From assembly GCF_005938745.2 (NCBI RefSeq), contig NZ_VCBX02000001.1, positions 6,276,501 through 6,340,500 of the forward strand: a stretch of DNA of 64,000 bases, read 5' to 3'. The stretch's first letter is position 1, and every line of letters starts with the position of its first letter. The notes beneath the pieces are model-generated. The model was not told where the DNA came from. It made no database searches and saw nothing but the letters and a program-made list of their open reading frames with translations. Both the position numbers and the translations under genes were made by a program. The DNA comes from Rhodococcus sp. KBS0724 (lineage in GTDB: Bacteria; Actinomycetota; Actinomycetes; Mycobacteriales; Mycobacteriaceae). Below, piece by piece: positions 42,250 through 50,529 of the stretch.

Positions 42250-43971
42250 TCACGAACTCCGGCGATCATTGCGATCAGCCATGGCTTCCGCGACGCTCGG
42301 GTAGACGTCGACCTTCACACCCCCACCGGGAGTACCGGCGAGAACGTCCCGAAACTGCCCAACGTCGCGGGCGACACGGAACACGATGTTCTTCCGCGCC
42401 AGCGAATCTCGCAACTGTTCGAGCATTTGTGCCCCGCTCACGTCGATGAACGGTGACGTCTCGGCGTCGAGAATGATCATGGACGTGTCGTCGGTGACAA
42501 GATCGTCGATCCGGTCTCGAACATGATCGGCGTTGGCAAAGAACAGTCCCGCTTCCACCCGTACGACGATCACGCCGCCGGAAGGCTTCACGTCCGAGTT
42601 CTCCTGCAGTTCCGGATGAGCAGCGATATCCACCCACCGTGAGCCACTCTTGGCTAGTTCAGCCACATGCGGTTTGGAGACGCGGTAGAGAAGCAGCAGC
42701 ATCGAGACGGCGATTCCGATGATCAAGCCCGGCAACGTGTCGAAGATGAGCACACCGAACATCGCCGCTATCGCTGCCGCGAAATCGGCGCGCGCCGCCA
42801 CGCCGTAGATGCTGCCCAACCGTTTGGTCCACACTCGGTACAGCGCTGCGAGAGAAGAGAAGTCGACCAGTTCGACCACCGCGGCGATCACCACGGCAGA
42901 GAGTGTCGCTTCGGGCAGTTTCTCGAACAGCCCGGTGAGAAAGAGAAGCGTCAACACCGTCAGCACTGCAACCGTGAGCCCACTGAGCTGCGTCTTGGCT
43001 CCGGCCCCGCCGTTGACAGCGGTCTTGGAGAGACTGCCGTTGACCACCATGCCCGAGCACAGTCCGGCGCCCAGGTTAGCGGCACCGAGTCCAGTCAGTT
43101 CGCGGTTCGCGTCGACGGTGTAGCCCGCCTTGGCCGCATAAGTCTTTGCTGCGCCCAAACCTTCGGCAAAACCGATGAGCAGCACACCGACAGCGGGTCC
43201 GATCAAGTCCAGGTAATCCTCGGCTCGCACTCCCTCCGGTAGCCCGACACTCGGCAACCCGGCGTCGATGTGGCCGACGATGTCGATGCCCCGATCGTCG
43301 AGGCCGAACAGTGCGACCGCGGTGATGCCCAGCAGAACAACCAGGAGTGATCCGGGAACCAACGGCAACCACCGCTTGACCGCCAACACCAGAGTCAGGC
43401 TAAGCAATCCGACGAAGACCGTGAGTCCGTCCACGCTCCCCAACTCACGCACCACCGCCGCGGCTTGCACGAAGAAATTACCTTCGCCCTTCTCGACGCC
43501 CAGCAGTTTCGGGACCTGCCCGATGATGATGGTCAGCGCCAACCCGACGATGAAACCCTTGAGTACTGGTTCCGAGATGAACGAGGCGATAAATCCCAAC
43601 CGTACGAATCCGGCGAGTAGCCCGACCAGACCGGTGACGACGGCAAGTCCGACCGACAGGGCGACAAATCGTGAGTCGTCGCCACCGGCAAAGGGAGCGA
43701 TCAATGCTGCAGACAATGCCGCGGTGGCCGACATCGGACCGACAACAAGGTGGCGCGAACTACCTGCAGCTGCATACAGAACCAGCGCGGGTACCGCTGC
43801 GTAAAGCCCGACGACGGGTGGGACGCCGGCGATGCTGGCGTATGCCAAGGCTTCCGGGACGAGCACCGCCCACACCGTGAGCCCGGCAATGATGTCGGGC
43901 CGCAGCCACGCACGCTGATAGCCGGCCAGCGAACCGAAGACAAGCGGGGTGTGAGTGTGTCGAATGCTCAT
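42250..43971 (-). CDS. SulP/SLC26 family anion transporter with STAS domain
   Basis: A 573-residue transporter. The membrane domain with 10-14 segments starts at about residue 30 (DIIAGLTVWAVLVPEALAYASIAGVPPVVGLYA, a SulP signature), and a C-terminal cytoplasmic STAS domain (about 450-560: IDVSGAQMLEQLRDSLARKNI) follows. SulP proteins move sulfate, bicarbonate or dicarboxylates. ATG 43971 overlaps the upstream GAP-family stop (ATGA), so the 602-residue frame is too long. Last gene of a three-gene membrane operon (GAP, GAP, SulP). Confidence 0.9.
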   Translation of the reverse strand: MSIRHTHTPLVFGSLAGYQRAWLRPDIIAGLTVWAVLVPEALAYASIAGVPPVVGLYAAVPALVLYAAAGSSRHLVVGPMSATAALSAALIAPFAGGDDSRFVALSVGLAVVTGLVGLLAGFVRLGFIASFISEPVLKGFIVGLALTIIIGQVPKLLGVEKGEGNFFVQAAAVVRELGSVDGLTVFVGLLSLTLVLAVKRWLPLVPGSLLVVLLGITAVALFGLDDRGIDIVGHIDAGLPSVGLPEGVRAEDYLDLIGPAVGVLLIGFAEGLGAAKTYAAKAGYTVDANRELTGLGAANLGAGLCSGMVVNGSLSKTAVNGGAGAKTQLSGLTVAVLTVLTLLFLTGLFEKLPEATLSAVVIAAVVELVDFSSLAALYRVWTKRLGSIYGVAARADFAAAIAAMFGVLIFDTLPGLIIGIAVSMLLLLYRVSKPHVAELAKSGSRWVDIAAHPELQENSDVKPSGGVIVVRVEAGLFFANADHVRDRIDDLVTDDTSMIILDAETSPFIDVSGAQMLEQLRDSLARKNIVFRVARDVGQFRDVLAGTPGGGVKVDVYPSVAEAMADRNDRRSS

Positions 43972-44681
43972 AGTCCTTGGATCCCTTTGCTGATCTGCAT
44001 CGCCGCGATCAGGATCAGAAGTCCCACGTTCAGCAGATGGGTATTGGTGGCGATCCACGTGCGAATTCGTTGCAGCGGCTCTGTTGCCTTCTCCTTCTTG
44101 ATCAAGAGCAGTGCAACCGGAACTGCCACCGAGCTAGCTGACACCAGTGCGAACACCACTGCAGAGGCCCACTGCGCAGACGATGTCGCACTGCTCAATC
44201 GAAAGTTCATGGCCGCCGCTATGGCACAGGACATGTCGATGGGATTGAGGATGAAGAGCGCAAAACCGAGAATGCCGGAGCGGCCGGGTGTGAAATGTTC
44301 TACCGACTGCAGCATTTTCGGCAGCTGAGGGGCCGCAGCGGCAATCTCACCGGGCCCGGTCGCCTCCACCATTGCATGCATCCGCCGATGACTGCGGGTG
44401 TACACGAACCAGGCCCCAGCCAGAAGTACTGCTCCAAGGATCAGGTGCAGGATAGGTACCCACAGCGGCGGGTGCGTCCGCTGATGTACTTGCAGCGCGG
44501 TCAAAATCGCAAACGAGACCGACAGCGACACAATGATTCCGAGGAACCACCCGATGAGATACGCGATGCTGTTGATCCGCGCCCTGTCGGAGAACAACAC
44601 CGCAACCACAGCCACTACCGCCAGCGGGCTCATGATGATGCCGAGCGCGAGCGGAATCTGCTGCAACAACAAAGACCCCAT
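43968..44681 (-). CDS. GAP family membrane protein (Sap-like) 1
   Basis: A 237-residue protein with about six transmembrane helices, of the GAP/sulfolipid-1-addressing (Sap) family: IPLALGIIMSPLAVVAVVAVLFSDRARINSIAYLIGWFLGI and FALFILNPIDMSCAIAAAM. Mycobacterial relatives take part in exporting or placing surface glycolipids. It is a divergent tandem paralogue of the next gene upstream. Its stop overlaps the SulP start. Confidence 0.85.
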   Translation of the reverse strand: MGSLLLQQIPLALGIIMSPLAVVAVVAVLFSDRARINSIAYLIGWFLGIIVSLSVSFAILTALQVHQRTHPPLWVPILHLILGAVLLAGAWFVYTRSHRRMHAMVEATGPGEIAAAAPQLPKMLQSVEHFTPGRSGILGFALFILNPIDMSCAIAAAMNFRLSSATSSAQWASAVVFALVSASSVAVPVALLLIKKEKATEPLQRIRTWIATNTHLLNVGLLILIAAMQISKGIQGL

Positions 44682-44697
44682 GTCTACCTCCGCTCGG

Positions 44698-45354
44698 TCA
44701 GAACCCGCCGATTCCCTTACCGATCAACACAACCCCGATAACGAGTATCAGCACACTCATCACCGTCGCGTTGTTGTCCTGCAGCCAGACCTTCAGCTCG
44801 GCCAACGGCGTACGCAACCGATCTGCCGCGATCAGATACCCGATCACGGGTAGGCAGACAGTCGACGCCGCGATGACGGTGAAAATCGCGACAGCGATGA
44901 CTATCTGTCCGGTCGGCAACGTTGCAGCGCCGATCGAGATACCGGCGGCGATACACATCATCAGATTCTTGGGATTGATCGCGGCCAACGCGAAACCGAG
45001 ACCGAATCCCTTGGCTGCCGTCATGTCGTCAATGGCCTGCATCCATTTGGGGGTCTCGTGTTCACCGCCACGTCCGCGCCACTGCTTTACCCCGAACGCA
45101 AGCAGGAGAACACCCAAGGCGATCTTGATCCACGAAACACCGGCCGAAGAATCGGTTGATTTCTCCATTTGATTCGACAGGAGAACGAATATCACTGTTG
45201 CAACGACGATTCCGACTATCCAGCCCAGGGCAAACCCGATGCTGGTACTTCCCGCCCGCTTCGACAGGAGCATCAGGATGGCCGCGATGATCGGAATCGG
45301 CGAAATCGCCACTCCTACCGCAAGTGGCAACAGATCTCCGATGACAGAACCCAT
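44698..45354 (-). CDS. GAP family membrane protein (Sap-like) 2
   Basis: A 218-residue, six-helix paralogue of the preceding entry: LLPLAVGVAISPIPIIAAILMLLSKRAGSTSIGFALGWIVGI, LGVLLLAFGVKQWRGRG, FALAAINPKNLMMCIAAG. First gene of the operon with the second GAP protein (16-bp gap) and SulP. The three together suggest a membrane transport unit, possibly for a surface lipid or an anion; this is inference. Confidence 0.85.
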   Translation of the reverse strand: MGSVIGDLLPLAVGVAISPIPIIAAILMLLSKRAGSTSIGFALGWIVGIVVATVIFVLLSNQMEKSTDSSAGVSWIKIALGVLLLAFGVKQWRGRGGEHETPKWMQAIDDMTAAKGFGLGFALAAINPKNLMMCIAAGISIGAATLPTGQIVIAVAIFTVIAASTVCLPVIGYLIAADRLRTPLAELKVWLQDNNATVMSVLILVIGVVLIGKGIGGF

Positions 45355-45554
45355 TTCGGCCTCTTCTCTCTCTCTCGGTAGAGATTAGGCAGAAGAGTCG
45401 GATCTGACATCACACGAAACGGATGAACGCAGCGTAGGTCCTTTGCGGCATGGCATTCACCCGAAGGGGATGACGTATTCATCATTCGTCGAGGCGAAAA
45501 TAGATGGGATACAGGCTAAGTCGATGAGTGTTGACCCGAGGGGAGAGAGAAACG

Positions 45555-45767
45555 ATGACTACTCCCACCCGCTACCAATTTCTGATCGACGGCGAAGTAT
45601 CAGACCGGGTGAAGGCGGCGTTCCCCGAACTGAACGTGGCACCATCCGCCGGCGGCTACACCAGCCTGTACGGTCCCGTTGCCGATCACAGCGCGATGCG
45701 CAGCATCATGGCGCGGCTCGATTCACTGGGGCTGACCGTCGCCGAATTACGCAGACTCCCAGACTGA
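45555..45767 (+). CDS. small conserved hypothetical protein
   Basis: A 70-residue soluble protein (TTPTRYQFLIDGEVSDRVKAAFPELNVAPSAGGYTSLYGPV...MARLDSLGLTVAELRRLPD). GAGGGGAGAGAG precedes ATG 45555; the ATG at 45528 lacks a site. The pattern beta-x-alpha-beta-x-alpha with a C-terminal helix ending in ELRRLPD resembles short actinobacterial proteins of unknown role. Nothing more can be said. Confidence 0.7.
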   Translation: MTTPTRYQFLIDGEVSDRVKAAFPELNVAPSAGGYTSLYGPVADHSAMRSIMARLDSLGLTVAELRRLPD

Positions 45768-45786
45768 TCGATGTTCACATGGCTGA

Positions 45787-45816
45787 GGCCCCGGCCGGGG
45801 GGAAGCGGTCGGGGCC
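45787..45816. terminator. GC-rich hairpin between convergent genes
   Basis: GGCCCCGGCC (45787-45796) pairs with GGTCGGGGCC (45807-45816) with one G-U pair and a 10-nt loop. It is between the small gene at 45555 (+) and the membrane protein at 45854 (-). Confidence 0.75.
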
Positions 45817-45853
45817 ACAGTGTCTTATGTGGTGATGTGCCTGACGTGACGAT

Positions 45854-46264
45854 CTACGCGGTATCCCACGTTGCAACTGCCCAAATAACCACGATGTCAA
45901 GCGCAATCACCAGGATCGACCACATCGGGTAATACGGCAGCCACAAGAAATTCGCGATGATGGAGAGTGACGCAATCACGATTGCCGACGCTCTTGCCCA
46001 TACCGCACCCGTGAAGAGGCCCAGGGCCACCACAATTCCGATGATGCCCAGAACGATGTGGATCCAGCCCCACGTCGAGATATCAAATTTGTAGGTGTAG
46101 TTGATTCCGACGACAAATAGATTGTTGTCGGCGACAGCAGCGATCCCCTGTAGCAGGGCAACGATGCCGGCTGTCAGCAGCAGAATCGCCGCCGCGAACG
46201 TCGTACCGACCGCGAACCCCTGTTTGACAGGGTGCTCGGCGGGTTCTCGTGGTGGAGCAGTCAT
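45854..46264 (-). CDS. DUF7144-type four-helix membrane protein
   Basis: A 136-residue protein with four hydrophobic segments (about 20-45, 66-86, 90-108, 113-132). It resembles the actinobacterial vitamin-K-epoxide-reductase-sized DUF7144 proteins (WGWIHIVLGIIGIVVALGLFTGAVWAR is typical). Function unknown. ATG 46264 has AAAGGA 7 nt upstream; the larger open frame to 46708 is antisense to the SARP gene's frame and not supported. Confidence 0.82.
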   Translation of the reverse strand: MTAPPREPAEHPVKQGFAVGTTFAAAILLLTAGIVALLQGIAAVADNNLFVVGINYTYKFDISTWGWIHIVLGIIGIVVALGLFTGAVWARASAIVIASLSIIANFLWLPYYPMWSILVIALDIVVIWAVATWDTA

Positions 46265-46377
46265 CAGCGTTCCTTTCGACGAGAAAGCACTTCCCCCACT
46301 TAGTCTCGAGTACCCACTTAGAGAAGACATCACCCATCGCGGATGAATCGCGTCCTCCGCGATCACGGGCCGGGAAC

Positions 46378-48339
46378 TCAGCTGGGCTCGCTGCACCTCG
46401 TGAGGTAGTCCGAGACCGGGCCGGCCGTAAGCATTCCACTGCCTGCGCCGGCAATTTCGCCTTCGGCGGGCAAAAGCGCAGCCCGCGCTCGTTCCATGAC
46501 CTGACGGTCGCCGACAGCGACCGCGGCTGCGGCGATGAGGCACCACAACGCTTCGGCGAGCAGATCTTTTGGTGGGTTCGGCAACGCATTCACTGCCGCT
46601 GCGGCCTCGTTCACTTTCCCGTGTGCGAGAAGCAGGTGCGGCCGGGCCCAAGGTTCGTACGAGCCCCAGTTCGTATCGGGATCGAATGCCGCCGGTACGC
46701 CGCGCCATACTCGGAGTGCCAGAATTGCGAGCGGAAGAATTCCATCCTCGAGTCCGGGCATACCGGAACCGGAAAAACTGGCCGCCGCAGCTTCGTACAG
46801 CATCTCGCAGTGCGTGGTTTCCGCACCACTGGCGGCCGTTTGCACGGCGCGGAACCAGGTGGTGAACACCGCTGCCAACGGCCGTTCGTGACGTCCGGCC
46901 AGTCGATCAACTGTCTCGGCATGTAGCTCTGCTGCATCGAATTGTCCCAGTGCGCTGAGGGCTTGCATGCGGATCAGATGGCCGAGGATCTCGAAGGTGG
47001 CGAGGCCGTGCCGAACGGAGAGATCTACCAGTTCACGGCCGATGCCGTCGCGCTCGGAGGCCAGGCCCGTTGTCCAGAACGTCTGCATGAACAACCCGTT
47101 CAGGGCAAAGGCCAAGAGCCCTGGATCGTCGAGGGTCCGACCGATCTGTACTGCTGCGCGGGCATATTCGAGCCCACGATCACCGGACAGTCCGCGTGAT
47201 TCGAGTGCGATTGTCGCCAACAGTCTGGCCCGAGCGAGTTCGTTCCCGTCAGGAAGTCGATCGATAGTGCGCTGAGCGGCCTCGACAATCTGCGCAGCCT
47301 GCCGAGGATCGTCGGATCGCGTCCAGATTCCGGGCACGTCGTAGTTACCGATAATCCGTGCGGTGAGTTCGACGTCGTCCAATTGCTCAGCAGCACTGAT
47401 GATCTTCAGTCGCTGCGTTCTAGCAGTCTCCAGCCCACTTCCGCCCGCTACCGCAAGACTTCGGAGCAGGCCGACGGTTGATTCCAATCTCGACTTGGAT
47501 CCTGCCGCGACAGTTCGGTCGTACTCCGCCGACACCTGAGCGAATATCTGTTCTGCCGCTCCAGGATCCAGGTAGCCCTCGCGGCGAAGAATGTCAGCCT
47601 CGAGATCTGCCAGCCGGGGACCGGGGTCGATGCCCAACTCTTCGGCGAGTAGCTTTCGGGCGCGACGCAGGACTGCCAGAGCGTCGCCCTGACGATCGCA
47701 GCGGTACAGGGAGAGAGCGAGTAGTCGCCAACCATCCTCTCGCCAAGGGTGTTCCGTCACGTGAGCATCCAGATCGGGAATCGCATCCGCGGCAAACCCG
47801 AGATCCAGTTGCGTGGAAGCGAGGCGCTCGACCGCTGTCAGGCGCAGTTCCTCCAAGCGTGATCGTTCCGAACGAGCCCAAGGCTCTTCCGCGTACTCCG
47901 CATACGCCGGTCCACGCCACAGCTCGAGGGCGACTCGGAGCAGTTCGAGTGATTGCGCCGGCGCCGAATCAGCGGCTTCACGCACCAATCTTTCGAATTT
48001 CCAAGCGTCGACCGCATCGGGTGCGGCATGAAGGGCATAGCCGGGCCCCGCGGTGACAATGGCTTTCGGCTTCGTTCGCGGCGGACGACCGGGTTCGAGC
48101 GCACGTCTCAGCGCGGAAACGAACGTACGTATCGCGCTGGTCGCACCGGCCGGAGGATCGACCCAGAGGTCATCAACAATCAGGTCCACTGGGACGACGC
48201 GGCCACGAGCAACTACGAGGCGAGCGAGGACCGCTCGATGTCGTGGACCTTTGAGATCGATCGGCTCACCTGATTCGTTCCACGCAACCACCGGACCCAG
48301 AACTCCGAAATTGGGTCCGCCGACAGTGTGGTCTCGCAT
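46378..48339 (-). CDS. SARP/AfsR-type transcriptional regulator with BTAD domain
   Basis: A 653-residue regulator. The N-terminal OmpR-like winged helix covers about 10-105 (FGVLGPVVAWNESGEPIDLKGPRHRAVLARLVVARGRVV...IRTFVSALRRALEPG). The BTAD domain covers about 110-255 (ELWRGPAYAEYAEEPWARSERSRLEELRLTAVERLA...LYRCDRQGDALAVLRRARKLLAEELGIDPGP). A long helical TPR-like C-terminal part follows, with no NTPase motif. SARPs activate pathway genes. It is divergent from the dehalogenase-like hydrolase at 48422, the most likely target. Confidence 0.9.
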   Translation of the reverse strand: MRDHTVGGPNFGVLGPVVAWNESGEPIDLKGPRHRAVLARLVVARGRVVPVDLIVDDLWVDPPAGATSAIRTFVSALRRALEPGRPPRTKPKAIVTAGPGYALHAAPDAVDAWKFERLVREAADSAPAQSLELLRVALELWRGPAYAEYAEEPWARSERSRLEELRLTAVERLASTQLDLGFAADAIPDLDAHVTEHPWREDGWRLLALSLYRCDRQGDALAVLRRARKLLAEELGIDPGPRLADLEADILRREGYLDPGAAEQIFAQVSAEYDRTVAAGSKSRLESTVGLLRSLAVAGGSGLETARTQRLKIISAAEQLDDVELTARIIGNYDVPGIWTRSDDPRQAAQIVEAAQRTIDRLPDGNELARARLLATIALESRGLSGDRGLEYARAAVQIGRTLDDPGLLAFALNGLFMQTFWTTGLASERDGIGRELVDLSVRHGLATFEILGHLIRMQALSALGQFDAAELHAETVDRLAGRHERPLAAVFTTWFRAVQTAASGAETTHCEMLYEAAAASFSGSGMPGLEDGILPLAILALRVWRGVPAAFDPDTNWGSYEPWARPHLLLAHGKVNEAAAAVNALPNPPKDLLAEALWCLIAAAAVAVGDRQVMERARAALLPAEGEIAGAGSGMLTAGPVSDYLTRCSEPS

Positions 48340-48421
48340 CTCTCCACGCTATCGCGCTCATCGAATGCTCATCGAGTGCGGCAAGGCTGATTGCCATCAC
48401 CCCGACAAACGAAAGCGACCG

Positions 48422-49300
48422 ATGACGATCACCATTCCAGGCTTCGACTACCAGCAGATTTCCGCACAGGACGGCGTGCGTCTCAACGTCGCCGTCGGCG
48501 GAAGCGGAACACCACTCGTACTTCTTCACGGTTTCCCCCAGACTCACCTCATGTGGCGTCACGTGGCCACCGCATTGGCGTCGGATCACACCGTCATCTG
48601 CCCGGATCTCCGCGGATACGGGGCCAGCGACAAGCCGATGGAGGAAAACCCCGGCACGTATTCCAAAAGAACAATGGCTGCCGACATTGTCGAGGTAGCG
48701 AAGAAACTGGGACACGAGAAGTTTGCCCTCGTCGGCCACGATCGCGGCGCACTGGTCGCCGTCAGGGCAGGGCTGGATCATCCGGATGTGATCACGCAGC
48801 TCGGTTCACTGGACGTGCTCCCCACTTTGGATATGTGGGACATCCTGCACGGATCGAATGCTGCTGTGGCATTCCATCTCTATCTCATGGCCCAGCCACC
48901 CGGCCTCCCCGAGCAGATGATCAGCGCCAGCGCGGACGCGTTCTTCGAGTACTTTCTCGACGTGTGGACGCAAAACCGCGAAGCGATTCCGGCTGACGTG
49001 CGGGCGGAATACTTGCGCGCCTCTCGGGAGGCGGTGCCGTCGATCGTTGCCGATTACCGCGCGTCGGCCGGCATCGACATCGAACACGATCAGGCCGATC
49101 GGGATTCGGGCAACCAACTGCACATGCCGGTCACGGTCATCCAGCAGGACTGGGGTTCCATGCTCGGCTACGACGCCGAGGCTCTGTGGAAAGCGTGGGC
49201 ACCCGATCTCGAGCACCGCACGCTGTCCGCAGGTCACTTCATGGCGGAAGAGGCGCCCACCGAAGTGGTCGATGCGATCCGCACCCTGCTGAAGAGGTAG
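48422..49300 (+). CDS. alpha/beta hydrolase, fluoroacetate dehalogenase/epoxide hydrolase-like
   Basis: A 292-residue hydrolase with an aspartate nucleophile (GHDRGA, D107) instead of Ser, HGFPQTHLMWR oxyanion motif, PDLRGYGASDKP, and C-terminal His in SAGHFMAEEAPTEV. This is the fluoroacetate dehalogenase/epoxide hydrolase branch. The first carboxylate-binding Arg after the nucleophile is present (R108), but the second one known from fluoroacetate dehalogenases is a Leu here, so haloacetate may not be the substrate. The longer frame from 48053 is antisense to the SARP gene. The ribosome-binding site is weak. Convergent with the siderophore-binding protein, 3 bp away. Confidence 0.85.
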   Translation: MTITIPGFDYQQISAQDGVRLNVAVGGSGTPLVLLHGFPQTHLMWRHVATALASDHTVICPDLRGYGASDKPMEENPGTYSKRTMAADIVEVAKKLGHEKFALVGHDRGALVAVRAGLDHPDVITQLGSLDVLPTLDMWDILHGSNAAVAFHLYLMAQPPGLPEQMISASADAFFEYFLDVWTQNREAIPADVRAEYLRASREAVPSIVADYRASAGIDIEHDQADRDSGNQLHMPVTVIQQDWGSMLGYDAEALWKAWAPDLEHRTLSAGHFMAEEAPTEVVDAIRTLLKR

Positions 49301-49303
49301 TTT

Positions 49304-50281
49304 CTAGCGCTTGACCCCGGCCGCCAAGTCGTCGACCAGAACCTTGGCGGTCAGGGCGTATCCCGCGGCCTTGTAGTAGTCGAACGGAATCACTCGGCCG
49401 GCCTGTGCGGCGGGCAGTCGCAGCCACGTCGGCGAGGTGTACACACTGCCGGTGGCGCTGCGATCCAAGGCGAAGATGACGTCGGCCTCTTCCAGACGGT
49501 TGAACTGCTCCGGTCCGAGCATCACGCGGAGGTCGGGGCCTTCACGCAAAACCTCGAACCCCAAGTCCTCGGCGACGGCAGTGCGGAAATCGTTCTGGAA
49601 CCACGCGATCTGATCCTCCGCGGCGGCGACAAACGCAACCTTCTTGCCGGTCATCAGTTGTTCGACGGTCGGGCGGACCTGAGCCACGTGAGCGTCGTAG
49701 TCGGCCAGCACTTCTTCGGCACGATCACTGCGCCCGATGCCAGTGAGGAAGTCCACCATGACCTTCCGCCACTCCGGGGTGAAGTCCTTTCCGACAGGCA
49801 GGACCGGAGCGATCTGCTGCATCCGGTCGTTGCCGTACGACCCGGTGTCCCACCAGCCCGCGCTGAGGACAAGAAGATCGGCGCCGAGGGTCGAGATGTA
49901 TTCAAAGTTGGGATCCGAAGCACCTTCGGCAAAGATCTCGACGCCAGTGGCATTCGGAACCTCGCGGCGCAGGTGTTCGGCGGCGCCCGACGGGTAGGCG
50001 GTCACCGGGTATCCGGCGAGGATCGACAATTCGAGGCCGTCCCTCGGATCGAGAGCAACCACGTTCTGCGGGTCCGTCGGAATGATCAGCTTCTCGTCGC
50101 CGCGCGTGAATTCGAAGGTCTCCGCATTTTCCGGCGTCGCACTCTCCGAACTACTGCACGCAGCGAGAAATGCAGTGGCTGCGACACCGGCTCCGATGCC
50201 GAAAAATCCGCGTCGGGTCAGGTTGTCCACGATCGCCCAGTAGTCACGATCGGTGGCGGAGGGTGCAAGGAGTCGAGTCAT
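49304..50281 (-). CDS. siderophore ABC transporter substrate-binding lipoprotein (FecB-like)
   Basis: A 325-residue lipoprotein. The Tat-like RRGFFGIGAG (from R23) leads into lipobox FLAAC (Cys42), followed by a FecB/BtuF-like bilobal domain (VVALDPRDGLELSILAGYPVTAYPSG, PNFEYISTLGADLLVLSAG, ADVIFALDRSATG). It would capture a ferric siderophore outside the membrane and pass it to an ABC importer encoded elsewhere. An iron-box-like palindrome abuts ATG 50281 and no ribosome-binding site is present, suggesting an iron-repressed, leaderless transcript. Confidence 0.87.
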   Translation of the reverse strand: MTRLLAPSATDRDYWAIVDNLTRRGFFGIGAGVAATAFLAACSSSESATPENAETFEFTRGDEKLIIPTDPQNVVALDPRDGLELSILAGYPVTAYPSGAAEHLRREVPNATGVEIFAEGASDPNFEYISTLGADLLVLSAGWWDTGSYGNDRMQQIAPVLPVGKDFTPEWRKVMVDFLTGIGRSDRAEEVLADYDAHVAQVRPTVEQLMTGKKVAFVAAAEDQIAWFQNDFRTAVAEDLGFEVLREGPDLRVMLGPEQFNRLEEADVIFALDRSATGSVYTSPTWLRLPAAQAGRVIPFDYYKAAGYALTAKVLVDDLAAGVKR

Positions 50282-50300
50282 GCTAATTAGGTTAACCTTA
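50282..50300. promoter_or_regulatory. IdeR/DmdR-like iron box
   Basis: The stretch contains the perfect palindrome AGGTTAACCT (50289-50298) and agrees with the IdeR consensus TTAGGTTAGGCTAACCTAA at 12 of 19 positions by my alignment. It directly precedes the start of the FecB-like lipoprotein. Confidence 0.6.
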
Positions 50301-50464
50301 GAAGGCGTCGTCAGGAATGGTAGAACAGCTCCTATGAGCGCCAAGAAATACGGCGAATACGCCAACTGCTGTGGATGAATCCCATTGCCCCGCACTCAAC
50401 TCTTCAGTTCTGCAGGGATGTATTCGATCGACATAGTGGCCAATGGTGCGGCACATGCGTGTGG

Positions 50465-50495
50465 GCTTCGCATCGGCTGGCTGGTGATGCGAAGC
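50465..50495. terminator. hairpin downstream of DUF222 gene
   Basis: GCTTCGCATC (50465-50474) pairs perfectly with GATGCGAAGC (50486-50495), with an 11-nt loop, 35 bp beyond the DUF222 stop. The rest of 50302-50529 holds no gene that I can support. Confidence 0.6.
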
Positions 50496-50529
50496 TCAGG
50501 CGCGGTATGCGGTTCCGGCAGGGCCGCTT

